Program-made: the position numbers and the translations under genes
Shown: positions 5,667-14,697 of the stretch, piece by piece
Numbering within the stretch: position 1 is the stretch's first letter
How the letters are laid out: each line of letters opens with the position of its first letter
NCBI GenBank assembly: GCA_024643365.1
Contig: JAHENC010000002.1
Span: 207,877-271,876, forward strand
Length of the DNA stretch: 64,000 nucleotides
Direction: 5' to 3'
DNA from: Crocinitomicaceae bacterium
Lineage (GTDB): Bacteria; Bacteroidota; Bacteroidia; Flavobacteriales_D; Crocinitomicaceae
The notes under the pieces: generated by a model
What the model saw: the letters and a program-made list of their open reading frames with translations, nothing else
Told to the model about the DNA's origin: nothing
The model's database searches: none

Positions 5667-8144
5667 ATGGAATCAATGATGATTTATGTGCCTATCGTAA
5701 TGGCCGTTATCGGATTGCTATTTATGGCAATGAAAAGAGCTTGGGTATTGAAACAAGATGCAGGAGATGGAAAAATGAAAGAAATTTCAGATTACATCTA
5801 CGAAGGAGCACTTGCTTTCCTTAAAGCAGAATATAGACTTTTAGCAGTTTTCGTGCTAATCGCTAGTGTAGTTTTAGCTGGAATCACATTTGTTCCTGGT
5901 GTTAAAACCCATTTATTAATCATCATCGCATTTATTTTTGGAGCTATCTTTTCTGCATTGGCAGGAAATATGGGTATGAAAATTGCAACCAAAACAAATG
6001 TTCGTACAACACAAGCCGCACGTACAAGTTTACCACAAGCATTGAAAGTTTCTTTCGGTGGAGGTACTGTAATGGGTCTTGGAGTTGCTGGATTAGCCGT
6101 TTTAGGTCTTACAGCTTTCTTTATTTTCTTCTTTCACTTCTTCATGGGAGGTAAATGGACAAGTACTGAAGACATGACGATCGTTCTTGAAACGTTGGCT
6201 GGATTCTCATTAGGAGCTGAATCAATCGCATTATTTGCACGTGTTGGTGGTGGTATTTATACAAAAGCTGCTGACGTTGGTGCTGACCTTGTAGGTAAAG
6301 TTGAAGCTGGAATTCCAGAAGATGATCCTCGTAACCCTGCAACAATCGCAGATAACGTAGGTGATAACGTAGGTGACGTTGCCGGAATGGGTGCCGATTT
6401 ATTTGGTTCTTACGTGGCAACTGTATTAGCTGCTATGGTTCTTGGTAACTATGTGATCAAAGACATGGGTGGTAGTATCGAAGATGCTTTCGGTGGAATC
6501 GGACCAATCTTATTGCCAATGGCAATCGCAGGATTTGGAATCATTTTCTCCATCATCGGAACGATGCTTGTTCGCATTACAAGCAATGATGCAAAAGAAA
6601 AACAAGTTCAAGGAGCATTAAACCTTGGAAACTGGGTGTCAATTGCTTTAACAGCTGTTGCATGTTACGTTTTAGTAACGTGGATGTTGCCTGCTAAAAT
6701 GTCAATGGAATTCTTCGGTGAAGGACTTCAAGAAATTTCTTCTATGCGCGTATTCTTCGCAACAATCGTTGGATTAGTTGTTGGTGGTGTTATTTCATCC
6801 GTTACTGAATACTATACAGGACTAGGTACAAAACCAGTTTTGAAAATCGTTCAAAAATCATCAACAGGTGCTGGAACAAACGTAATCGCTGGTTTAGCAA
6901 CTGGAATGATTTCAACATTCCCAACAGTTCTACTTTTCGCTGGTGCAATCTGGGGATCATACGCATTAGCTGGATTCTACGGTGTTGCTTTAGCTGCGTC
7001 AGCAATGATGGCAACTACAGCTATGCAATTAGCAATTGATGCATTCGGACCAATCTCAGATAACGCTGGAGGAATCGCTGAAATGAGCGAGTTACCAAAA
7101 GAAGTTCGTCAACGTACAGATATTTTAGATTCAGTTGGGAATACAACTGCCGCAACTGGTAAAGGATTTGCGATTGCATCTGCAGCCTTAACTTCATTAG
7201 CTTTGTTCGCTGCTTATGTAACATTTACAGGTATTGATGGAATCAACATTTTTAAAGCTCCAGTATTAGCAATGTTATTCGTTGGTGGAATGATTCCTGT
7301 TGTATTCTCTGCTTTAGCAATGAATTCAGTAGGAAAAGCTGCAATGGACATGGTGTACGAAGTTCGTCGTCAGTTTAAAGAAATTCCTGGAATCATGGAA
7401 GGTACTGGAAAACCTGAGTACGGTAAATGTGTAGAGATTTCTACGAAAGCTGCATTACGCGAAATGATGTTGCCAGGAATCTTAACTATCGGTTTCCCAA
7501 TTTTGATTGCAACTTTACCAATGTTATTAGGATACAGCAACCAATTAATCGCTGAGATGTTGGGTGGATATATGGCAGGAGTTACCGTTTCTGGTGTACT
7601 TTGGGCAGTATTCCAAAACAACGCAGGTGGTGCATGGGATAATGCGAAGAAATCATTCGAAGCTGGTGTTGAAATCAACGGTGAAATGACGTACAAAGGT
7701 TCTGACGCTCACAAAGCAGCAGTAACTGGTGATACAGTTGGAGATCCATTCAAAGACACTTCTGGTCCATCAATGAACATCTTAATCAAATTGACATGTT
7801 TAATTGGATTAGTTATCGCTCCAATCTTAGGAAATGGTGCAGAGGAAAAAGGTGGATGCGACAGTACTAAAGCAACATGCGAAATGCGTGATGGAAAATG
7901 TATGTCAAATGACATGTGTACTTCTGATAACAAAATGTGTCATGAAGGAAACATGAACATGAAATGTGACATGACTGAATGTGCAAAAATGTCAAAAGAC
8001 GAATGCGCAAAAATGTGTGACGAAAAAGGATGTTCACCTGAAGAGAAAGCAATTTGCATGGCTCATTACGGAAAAGACGGTAAATGGTTAGGGAATGCTA
8101 ACGAATGTGCGAAAGATAAAAAAGCATGTTGTGACACACACTAA
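5667..8144 (+). CDS. hppA: Membrane-bound ion-translocating pyrophosphatase with Cys/Met-rich C-terminal extension
   Basis: An 825-residue M-PPase that couples PPi hydrolysis to H+ or Na+ export. The catalytic motifs DVGADLVGK (203-211) and DNVGDNVGD (229-237) are intact, with multiple membrane helices throughout. The GNTTAA motif near residue 490 has Ala where K+-independent enzymes have Lys, so the enzyme should be K+-dependent. The conserved core ends near residue 721, after the last helix (LIGLVIAPIL). Residues 722-825 are an added tail with 14 Cys and 10 Met that the core enzyme does not need. Monocistronic, with its own promoter and terminator. Whether it pumps H+ or Na+ cannot be settled by eye. 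Confidence 0.97.
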   Translation: MESMMIYVPIVMAVIGLLFMAMKRAWVLKQDAGDGKMKEISDYIYEGALAFLKAEYRLLAVFVLIASVVLAGITFVPGVKTHLLIIIAFIFGAIFSALAGNMGMKIATKTNVRTTQAARTSLPQALKVSFGGGTVMGLGVAGLAVLGLTAFFIFFFHFFMGGKWTSTEDMTIVLETLAGFSLGAESIALFARVGGGIYTKAADVGADLVGKVEAGIPEDDPRNPATIADNVGDNVGDVAGMGADLFGSYVATVLAAMVLGNYVIKDMGGSIEDAFGGIGPILLPMAIAGFGIIFSIIGTMLVRITSNDAKEKQVQGALNLGNWVSIALTAVACYVLVTWMLPAKMSMEFFGEGLQEISSMRVFFATIVGLVVGGVISSVTEYYTGLGTKPVLKIVQKSSTGAGTNVIAGLATGMISTFPTVLLFAGAIWGSYALAGFYGVALAASAMMATTAMQLAIDAFGPISDNAGGIAEMSELPKEVRQRTDILDSVGNTTAATGKGFAIASAALTSLALFAAYVTFTGIDGINIFKAPVLAMLFVGGMIPVVFSALAMNSVGKAAMDMVYEVRRQFKEIPGIMEGTGKPEYGKCVEISTKAALREMMLPGILTIGFPILIATLPMLLGYSNQLIAEMLGGYMAGVTVSGVLWAVFQNNAGGAWDNAKKSFEAGVEINGEMTYKGSDAHKAAVTGDTVGDPFKDTSGPSMNILIKLTCLIGLVIAPILGNGAEEKGGCDSTKATCEMRDGKCMSNDMCTSDNKMCHEGNMNMKCDMTECAKMSKDECAKMCDEKGCSPEEKAICMAHYGKDGKWLGNANECAKDKKACCDTH
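7830..8141 (+). other. Cys/Met-rich tail-coding segment of hppA
   Basis: Residues 722-825 contain 14 Cys, 10 Met and 3 His with many Lys, Asp and Glu, and no hydrophobic helix. The first cysteines fall roughly every seven residues (731, 738, 745, 751, 758). In solved M-PPase structures the C terminus lies on the lumenal side, equivalent to the periplasm, so a periplasmic metal-binding or disulfide-linked tail is inferred. The reading frame is continuous with hppA and ends just before its terminator. Confidence 0.85.
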
Positions 8145-8167
8145 TCATTAACATGATACAGATTATG

Positions 8168-8197
8168 AAAGCCACCTTTAATAGGTGGCTTTTTTTA
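8168..8197 (+). terminator. Intrinsic terminator after hppA
   Basis: Stem AAAGCCACCT/AGGTGGCTTT with loop TTAAT and a T tract. Confidence 0.9.
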
Positions 8198-8241
8198 TTC
8201 CTTAACTAATGAAATCAACTTAATCCTATGAAATCCATTTT

Positions 8242-8249
8242 TATCTTTG
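8242..8249 (+). promoter_or_regulatory. -7 box for the ATL gene, 4 nt from the ATG
   Basis: TATCTTTG, then TTTC, then ATG at 8254; a leaderless transcript is predicted. No clear -33 element. Confidence 0.5.
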
Positions 8250-8253
8250 TTTC

Positions 8254-8607
8254 ATGATTGAAAATCTGAACGCCAAAAACAAGGATTTCTTTGAACTCGT
8301 GTTTCAAGTCGTGAAACTTATTCCAAAAGGACGGGTGACATCCTATGGTGCTATTGCTAATTACCTTGGTTCGAAAAATGGAGCTCGTATGGTTGGATGG
8401 GCGATGAATGCCTCTCATCAATATGAAGGAATTCCCGCACACCGTGTCGTCAATCGAAATGGCTTATTAAGTGGCAAAATGCATTTTCCTACTCCTGATT
8501 CCATGCAACATTCTTTGGAGTCCGAAGGAATCAAAATTAAAGACGATCAAATCCAAGACTTTTCAGAAATCTTTTGGGATCCCTCCAAAGAATTAAATTT
8601 ACCTTAA
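8254..8607 (+). CDS. Alkyltransferase-like (ATL) protein, MGMT DNA-binding domain without catalytic Cys
   Basis: A 117-residue protein that is just the DNA-binding domain of O6-alkylguanine-DNA alkyltransferase: PKGRVTSYGAIA (24-35) is the helix-turn-helix region. The active-site motif reads IPAHRVVNRNG, with Ala62 where MGMT has the alkyl-accepting Cys. ATL proteins bind O6-alkylguanine, flip the base and hand the lesion to nucleotide excision repair instead of repairing it themselves. Best-studied bacterial ATLs carry Trp here, so Ala is a variant. Downstream the metB-like gene has its own -7 box, so the two may be separately transcribed. Confidence 0.88.
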   Translation: MIENLNAKNKDFFELVFQVVKLIPKGRVTSYGAIANYLGSKNGARMVGWAMNASHQYEGIPAHRVVNRNGLLSGKMHFPTPDSMQHSLESEGIKIKDDQIQDFSEIFWDPSKELNLP

Positions 8608-8616
8608 AGATTCTGC

Positions 8617-8624
8617 TAATTTTG
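8617..8624 (+). promoter_or_regulatory. -7 box for the metB-like gene
   Basis: TAATTTTG 15 nt before the ATG at 8640. Confidence 0.45.
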
Positions 8625-8639
8625 CATAAAATTCAACAC

Positions 8640-9779
8640 ATGAAATTCGCTACAAAAGCTATCCACGCTGGTGTTCATCCAGATCCAGCAACAGGTGCAA
8701 TTATGACACCGATATACCAAACTTCAACGTATGTTCAAGATGGCGTTGGAAATCATAAAGGTTACGAGTACTCTCGTACGCAAAATCCTACCCGTCATGC
8801 GCTTGAAAAAAACATCGCAGCGATTGAAAACGGGAAGTTTGGCGCTTGTTTTGGTTCAGGATTAGCAGCAATTGATTGTGTGTTAAAAATGTTGAATCCA
8901 GGAGATGAAGTCATTTCAACGAACGACTTGTATGGTGGATCTTACCGTATTTTTAGAACAATCTTCGAAAAATATGGCATCAAATTCCATTTTGTGAATA
9001 TGCAAGATGTGGATGCTGTTAAAGCATTGGTGAATGAAAACACCAAAATGATTTGGGTAGAAACACCAACAAATCCCATGATGAATATCGTGGACATCGA
9101 AGCCATGGCAAAGATCTCTAAAGCAGCTGGTGCTATGTTGTGCGTTGATAATACCTTTGCTACTCCATACTTGCAAAATCCGTTAGACCTAGGCGCTGAT
9201 GTAGTGATGCATTCTGTAACGAAATACCTTGGTGGACATTCAGACGTTGTAATGGGTGCGTTGGTTTGTTCTGATGAAAAGATCGCCAATGAAATGTACC
9301 GCATTCAAAATTCAACGGGTGCAGTGACTGCTCCCATGGATTCATTCTTGGTATTACGCGGCATTAAAACGCTTCATTTACGCGTTCAACGTCATTGTGA
9401 GAACGGTGAGAAAGTTGCTCGTTTTCTCGCGACACATCCAAAAATTGATAAAGTTTATTGGCCAGGATTTGAAAGTCATCCAAATCATGAGGTAGCTAAA
9501 AGACAAATGCGCGGTTTCGGCGGAATGATCTCATTCAACTTGAAAGGAAATAACTTGGAGGACGCCTTATCCATCGTGAAAAAAGTAGAGATTTTCGCAT
9601 TAGCCGAGTCATTGGGTGGTGTTGAGTCCTTAATCGGACATCCAGCAACCATGACACATGCGTCCATACCGAAAGACGTACGTGAGCAAAGCGGTGTTGT
9701 TGACTCCTTGATTAGACTAAGCGTAGGAATCGAAGATGCGGATGATTTAATCGCAGACTTGACACAAGCTCTCGCTTAA
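8640..9779 (+). CDS. metB: Cystathionine gamma-synthase/lyase family PLP enzyme
   Basis: A 379-residue Cys/Met-metabolism PLP enzyme. Seen: YEYSRTQNPTR near the N terminus, the PLP lysine in HSVTKYLGGHSD, and the C-terminal SLGGVESLIGHPATMTH motif. It could join O-acylhomoserine with cysteine to make cystathionine (MetB) or cleave cystathionine (gamma-lyase); sequence by eye does not separate these, and MetB is the usual label. An upstream in-frame ATG at 8574 lies before the promoter box, inside the ATL gene, so 8640 (MKFATKAIHAG) is chosen. Methionine biosynthesis connects it to the riboswitch-controlled metH genes 31 kb away. It converges with the response regulator, 1 nt apart. Confidence 0.9.
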   Translation: MKFATKAIHAGVHPDPATGAIMTPIYQTSTYVQDGVGNHKGYEYSRTQNPTRHALEKNIAAIENGKFGACFGSGLAAIDCVLKMLNPGDEVISTNDLYGGSYRIFRTIFEKYGIKFHFVNMQDVDAVKALVNENTKMIWVETPTNPMMNIVDIEAMAKISKAAGAMLCVDNTFATPYLQNPLDLGADVVMHSVTKYLGGHSDVVMGALVCSDEKIANEMYRIQNSTGAVTAPMDSFLVLRGIKTLHLRVQRHCENGEKVARFLATHPKIDKVYWPGFESHPNHEVAKRQMRGFGGMISFNLKGNNLEDALSIVKKVEIFALAESLGGVESLIGHPATMTHASIPKDVREQSGVVDSLIRLSVGIEDADDLIADLTQALA

Positions 9780-9780
9780 A

Positions 9781-10527
9781 TTACAATTGATCCAAGCTTT
9801 TAAAGAACTGTTCCTTTTTCGCTGGTGAAAGAGGAATAGCTGTTCCGTCTTTTAAAATTACGGAACCTCCATCGTGTTTGTCATAGCGTTCTACGCAGTT
9901 CAGATTAATCAAGTGAGATTGATGCACTCTAAAAAACTGGAGTCCGGACAACAAGGTATCGTAATCTTTCAAGGTTTTTGACACTAAAATCTTCTTTCCA
10001 TCATTCAAGTAAAAGAAGGTGTAATTTTTATCCGCTTCACAATGAACGATGTCATCAATTTCAACTACGAAAATACTTTCTTGTGTTTTTAGTACCAGTT
10101 TTCTTTTCAAATGAGGTTGAATATTATTCTGAAGCGCTTGAATTTGCTGATCATCCTTTTTATGAGATAATAATTGCAACGCATTTGTAACGGCATTTTT
10201 CAACTCCTCCGCATCAATCGGTTTTAAAATATAGTCTAGGGCACTAAATTTAATCGCTTGAACGGCAAATTCTTGATAGGCTGTAATAAATATGATCTCA
10301 AAGGATTTGTTTGACACACCCTTTAAAACATCAAATCCATTGCCATCAGGCATTTGAATATCCAACAAGACGATGTCTGGTTTTAAGTTTTCTATAGCTT
10401 CAATTCCAGATTGAACACTTTCGCCATCTGTATAGATTTCTAACTTTAAATCAAAAGATTCAAGCATTTTTCGAATGAATTCCCGAGTTGGCTTTTCATC
10501 ATCGATAATGAGTACTTTTCTTGTCAT
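9781..10527 (-). CDS. LytTR-family response regulator
   Basis: A 248-residue two-domain regulator: receiver domain (about 3-120) with phosphoacceptor Asp56 in IVLLDIQMPDG, acidic pair DD (9-10) and Lys in YILKPID, then a LytTR DNA-binding domain (about 145-245; FFRVHQSHLINL, GGSVILKDGTAIPLS). LytTR regulators bind DNA through a beta-sheet fold. It begins 11 nt after the stop of the histidine kinase and is almost certainly co-transcribed with it as a two-component pair. The signal and targets cannot be read from the sequence. Confidence 0.95.
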   Translation of the reverse strand: MTRKVLIIDDEKPTREFIRKMLESFDLKLEIYTDGESVQSGIEAIENLKPDIVLLDIQMPDGNGFDVLKGVSNKSFEIIFITAYQEFAVQAIKFSALDYILKPIDAEELKNAVTNALQLLSHKKDDQQIQALQNNIQPHLKRKLVLKTQESIFVVEIDDIVHCEADKNYTFFYLNDGKKILVSKTLKDYDTLLSGLQFFRVHQSHLINLNCVERYDKHDGGSVILKDGTAIPLSPAKKEQFFKSLDQL

Positions 10528-10538
10528 TCGTATTGATT

Positions 10539-12731
10539 TTAAAAGTTTTCGGTGTCATATTTCAGCGGAAGGACTATAACCACGAGCGTACCTTGCTCCT
10601 TTTCATCATCTAAATCCCTGAAAGTCAAACTGCCATTAAATTTATACTTTTTATTTAATATCTCGATACGTTCCCGAGTAATATCAATCGCCATACTTTT
10701 ATGAGTGCGGATTTTTTTTGTTTGAGCCGATTTTTTTCTCCCCACTCCATTGTCTGAGATGGTAATTTCCAGTTTACCATTTACCTCGTTCATTTCCACG
10801 ATGATTTCTCCGCCTTTAACAGTATGCAGTTGTCCGTGCTCAATGGAATTTTCGATAAACGGTTGCGTAATCATTGGTGGGACTATTGCCTTATTCAAAA
10901 GTAAATCCTCCGAAACATTTAAAACATAGCTAAATCGATTTTCGAAACGCATTTTTTGCGTGCTCAAATACTTATCCAAAATCTCCAATTCCAACTCAAT
11001 CGGAATGAATTCCTTGGGTGAATTTTCCAGAATTAAACGCATTAAACGCGAAAAGTTTACGAGGAACTGAGAGGATTTTTCTGGATTGTTCTCGTAAATG
11101 TAACTTTGAATTACCGACATCGCATTAAATACGAAATGTGGATTCATTTGCGTGCGCAATAAGGTTTGTGACAACTCAGCTTCCCTTTGTTCTTGTCGAG
11201 ACCGCACTTGCTTCATGCGTAAAATCAAAATAACCAAACTGAAGACTATGGCAAATATGATGATCAATGAAATATATAATACGCGGTCATTTTGCAACTT
11301 CAAAATTTCCTGTTCTTTCTTCTCCTTTTCAATACGCCGTTGTTGTACTTCAATTAAGCGTTCTCTCTCCTCACGAAGATTACTAGAAGTCAACTCTGCA
11401 ATTTTTGAATCGTTTCTTTTGATGGAATTGGACTCTAAAAATTGGATGTAATCGTTTTGAAATTTTAAGGCATTACGTAAATCACCATTTTTCATGGATA
11501 ACATCGAAAGCAATTTATACCGATCAATTAAACGAATAGAATGAACGACGTTGTCACTTTTTACGGATAGCTCTAGGTAATACTTTGCTTTCGTCAAATC
11601 TCCAATTTGAATGCACAATTGACCATAATCTTGATAAACTTCAGCTAATTCAGACTCCATTTTTTCTTTATCAAAAAAGGAAATGGCTTGATCGTACGAT
11701 GTTTTTGCGAGGCCAATGTCCCCTTTTACAGTTGCGATATTACCAATCGAATGAGCACATTGAGCACCGTGATAAAGATCCTTTTCGTGTAAAAAGGAGC
11801 GCTGAGACTTTCGAACATGGTAAAAGGCTAAGGTAACTTGACCTTGGTGTAAATAGACCTTAGAAAAATTTAGTTCAATGATGGCTATTGAACGGTCATC
11901 ATGAAATTCTCTCGCCAATTGCAACGCGCGTTTTAAATAACCCAAGGCTTCTGTCCAATTACCCACATACGAAGAATAAAGCGCAATTTCAATGAAGGAA
12001 TGAATCTTAAAGTGGTCAACATGTAATTCCTCAGCGAGTCGAATTGCCTGCAATTCCTTTTGAACGGCGCTTTCTAAATCTAAAAAATAACCATAATTAC
12101 GCGCTTGATTTTGAAGTGCCTGAACTAAAACTTCTCTTTTTTGGGATCTCTTGGCAAATGAAATGGCACGATCGGAGGCCCAAAAAGCAGAGTCACGCAT
12201 CGACATACTCATGTACAAACGTGAAACATCCTGATAAATTAAAGATGACCGAGCATTATTTCTGTTTTTTCGCAATAAGCGCAGACTGGAATCTGCCGTC
12301 AGTTTTGCTTGCTGCCATTTTTGAGATGCCAATTCATACTCGAAACGAATCCTGTTTAGACGGAAAAGCACGTCCCTAGATTGTCCGACTATCGTTGATA
12401 ATTTCGTGGAGAACACGAGTTTAAACCGTTCAATGTTTCCGGACTTAAACAAATATTCCGCGAAAATAATGTCGATTTTTTGTTGCTCCCCCCCTTTTGG
12501 GTAACGTTTTCTGATTGATAGTAATTCCAGAATGGATGTTTTCCATTTTCTTGGATCCACTCTCTCATAGAAATCAATCAGTTCAATTTTTGCGTCTAAT
12601 TGCTCCGTAATCGTTTTCGCTTCAGCAAGTTGATTCTTCAGTTGATTTAAACTTTTTAAGTTGCCTTGTGCGACATTCGAAAAGACGAATAAAACACAAA
12701 TGAGAACCAGAAGAAAAAATCGTTGCAGCAT
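10539..12731 (-). CDS. TPR-containing LytS-type sensor histidine kinase
   Basis: A 730-residue membrane kinase. It has an N-terminal signal/anchor (1-23), a large extracytoplasmic region of TPR-like repeats (about 60-430), a coiled-coil segment, one membrane helix (about 484-505) and a cytoplasmic His_kinase domain. The phospho-acceptor His532 lies in MNPHFVFN, and the ATP-binding motifs are FIENSIEHG (625-633) and DNGVG (660-664). This is the usual Bacteroidota TPR-sensor partner of LytTR regulators, and the regulator follows directly. The TPR part probably senses a protein or periplasmic peptide; this is inference. Length is normal. Confidence 0.93.
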   Translation of the reverse strand: MLQRFFLLVLICVLFVFSNVAQGNLKSLNQLKNQLAEAKTITEQLDAKIELIDFYERVDPRKWKTSILELLSIRKRYPKGGEQQKIDIIFAEYLFKSGNIERFKLVFSTKLSTIVGQSRDVLFRLNRIRFEYELASQKWQQAKLTADSSLRLLRKNRNNARSSLIYQDVSRLYMSMSMRDSAFWASDRAISFAKRSQKREVLVQALQNQARNYGYFLDLESAVQKELQAIRLAEELHVDHFKIHSFIEIALYSSYVGNWTEALGYLKRALQLAREFHDDRSIAIIELNFSKVYLHQGQVTLAFYHVRKSQRSFLHEKDLYHGAQCAHSIGNIATVKGDIGLAKTSYDQAISFFDKEKMESELAEVYQDYGQLCIQIGDLTKAKYYLELSVKSDNVVHSIRLIDRYKLLSMLSMKNGDLRNALKFQNDYIQFLESNSIKRNDSKIAELTSSNLREERERLIEVQQRRIEKEKKEQEILKLQNDRVLYISLIIIFAIVFSLVILILRMKQVRSRQEQREAELSQTLLRTQMNPHFVFNAMSVIQSYIYENNPEKSSQFLVNFSRLMRLILENSPKEFIPIELELEILDKYLSTQKMRFENRFSYVLNVSEDLLLNKAIVPPMITQPFIENSIEHGQLHTVKGGEIIVEMNEVNGKLEITISDNGVGRKKSAQTKKIRTHKSMAIDITRERIEILNKKYKFNGSLTFRDLDDEKEQGTLVVIVLPLKYDTENF

Positions 12732-12819
12732 CGTGCAACTAATATACGATTTTTCTACGTCATAGGTCCGTTGACTTTAATTGAAAAGCATTCTGAACAA
12801 GACATCAATTATTTAGTCG

Positions 12820-12827
12820 TAAATTTG
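12820..12827 (+). promoter_or_regulatory. -7 box for the T9SS type B cargo gene
   Basis: TAAATTTG 26 nt before the ATG at 12854. No well-spaced -33 element. Confidence 0.4.
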
Positions 12828-12853
12828 TACAAAACTGGCCCAAAGTGGCTTCA

Positions 12854-14635
12854 ATGAAGTATATTATGTTTAAAATGAACCGTTCTCTCCTCCTACCATT
12901 AATCACTCTTTTACTTTGTCTTGGATTCTCCTTTGAATCAAAAGCATCTCACATCATCGGTGGAGAAATTTATTATGATTCTCTTGGAAACAATCAATAC
13001 AAGGTTACCATCGAAATTTACCGTGATTGTAACTCCGCTACGGGTTTCGATGCCCCATTAAATTACACAGTATTTTACATGGATGGGACGATTTACGCTT
13101 CTTATGACGTGAGTATTTTCAGTCAAAACATTCTACCAATTGTCTATGATGACCCATGTGTCACACCTCCAAATGACATCTGTGTAGAAAGAGCCATTTA
13201 CATTGACACCATCACACTTCCTTTTAATGTCGAAGGATATTATCTTTCTTACCAACGTTGTTGCTGGTCCGGAAATATCGACAATATTGTGGACCCATCT
13301 AATAATGGAATTACCTTGACGACCTATATTCCAGGATCTTCGTTAATCAACGTTCCGAATCAAGGAGCTCGATTCATCAATTATCCACCACTTGTTCTTT
13401 GTTCTCAAAATACATTGAACTTCGACCATTCAGCGTTTGATCCAGATGGAGACTCGCTCGTTTACGAATTAATGGCTCCACTTCTTGGAGGAAGTATTGC
13501 GAATGTTGTTCCAAATCCCGAAACAGCTGGACCGTATGCACCCGTAAACTGGAATCCAACGTATACGGAATTTGTTCCATTTGGAACCGGTTCAAACATC
13601 ACCATCAACCCGCAGACTGGAATGATGGCATTTACACCTAATTTAATCGGGAATTATGTCGCAGGTGTTGCCGTGAAAGAATACCGAAATGGGATTTTGA
13701 TTAATACAAAAATCAGAACCTTTGGTTACCGAGTAGTGGCATGTCAAGTTGAACTGCCTATTGAAGTGGATGTAACAGGTCCAACACAGTTAATTGAAGA
13801 CTGTGGTTTTGCGGGATTCATTGTGGGACGTGCTGATGCAACAGAAAACCTAATCGTTCAAGTATTATTAAGCGGAACAGCGACAAACGGTGAAGATTAT
13901 CCTTACATCGACGACACATTAATCATTCCTGCGGGAGTTCTTTCTGACACGATTGGAATAGCTGCCATTTTTGACGGACTCATTGAAGGAGATGAAACAG
14001 TTTTCTTTAACGTGATTGTTCCGAATCCATGTGACGGAACTTATGACACGACTTCTATTTCCTTAACGATTATCGATTACTTACCGTTGACCATTAAAGC
14101 GCTTGATTCTGTCAATGTGTGTGCAGATTTCGGAGAATGGACCAGCATGTGGTGTCAAGTAGGAGATGGAGTTCCTCCTTACACATACTATTGGCAACCG
14201 AATAATTTCCCTAACAACGATACGGTGATTGTAAATCCAACAATCTTACAACCGAATTTGAACATTTTTACGGTTAATGCTTTAGATCAATGTGGGAAAA
14301 CAATTTCTTCTCCGGATGTACGTGTCTACAATCAATGTCCCTTGGTTGTTCCGAATGTCCTTACTGCAAACAGCGATCAAATTAACGACATCCTGATCAT
14401 TCGCAATTGGGAAGATTATGACAAAGTGAGCGTGACGATCTTCAACCGTTGGGGCAATGTTATTTATAGCAACGCAGATTATAAAAACGATTGGACTGGT
14501 AAAGATGCCAGTGGAAATGAATTAGAAGATGGTGTTTACTTTTACACGGTGACGCCACAAAGCATCAAATACGAATACGATGATCAAGAAAGTACTTTGT
14601 ATACCTTACATGGCTTTATTCACTTGATTCATTAA
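12854..14635 (+). CDS. Secreted protein with type B T9SS (CHU_C, gliding-motility-associated) C-terminal domain
   Basis: About 593 residues. An N-terminal signal peptide is followed by ASHIIGGEIYYD...YKVTIEIYRDCN, the opening of a family of large Bacteroidota surface proteins. A central part (about 300-400) resembles a Calx-beta fold (GTATNGEDY, EGDETVFFNVIV). The last 95 residues are the CHU_C/TIGR04131 domain: PNVLTANSDQIND, FNRWGNVIY, WTGKDASGNELEDGVYFY. This directs export by the type IX system, often with SprF-like partners, none of which are seen here. ATGs at 12866 and 12875 are also possible starts; a GTG at 12845 is less likely. Function after secretion is unknown. Confidence 0.88.
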   Translation: MKYIMFKMNRSLLLPLITLLLCLGFSFESKASHIIGGEIYYDSLGNNQYKVTIEIYRDCNSATGFDAPLNYTVFYMDGTIYASYDVSIFSQNILPIVYDDPCVTPPNDICVERAIYIDTITLPFNVEGYYLSYQRCCWSGNIDNIVDPSNNGITLTTYIPGSSLINVPNQGARFINYPPLVLCSQNTLNFDHSAFDPDGDSLVYELMAPLLGGSIANVVPNPETAGPYAPVNWNPTYTEFVPFGTGSNITINPQTGMMAFTPNLIGNYVAGVAVKEYRNGILINTKIRTFGYRVVACQVELPIEVDVTGPTQLIEDCGFAGFIVGRADATENLIVQVLLSGTATNGEDYPYIDDTLIIPAGVLSDTIGIAAIFDGLIEGDETVFFNVIVPNPCDGTYDTTSISLTIIDYLPLTIKALDSVNVCADFGEWTSMWCQVGDGVPPYTYYWQPNNFPNNDTVIVNPTILQPNLNIFTVNALDQCGKTISSPDVRVYNQCPLVVPNVLTANSDQINDILIIRNWEDYDKVSVTIFNRWGNVIYSNADYKNDWTGKDASGNELEDGVYFYTVTPQSIKYEYDDQESTLYTLHGFIHLIH

Positions 14636-14647
14636 AAATATAGACAT

Positions 14648-14683
14648 AAAAAAAGGGGCTTGAATATTCAAGCCCCTTTTTTT
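14648..14683. terminator. Bidirectional intrinsic terminator between convergent genes
   Basis: A perfect 36-nt palindrome with a GC-rich GGGGCTTGAA/TTCAAGCCCC stem and runs of A and T at both outer ends, so it can stop transcription from both sides. Confidence 0.93.
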
Positions 14684-14697
14684 ATGATGATAAAATC

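Noticed and set aside
7709..8052. Minus-strand ORFs over the hppA tail
   Set aside because: Shadows of the hppA frame; the plus-strand frame is continuous with a complete enzyme and ends at a terminator.
8574..8639. Upstream start for the metB-like gene
   Set aside because: The extra 22 residues lie inside the ATL gene and before the -7 box at 8617-8624; homologous N termini start at MKFATKAIHAG.
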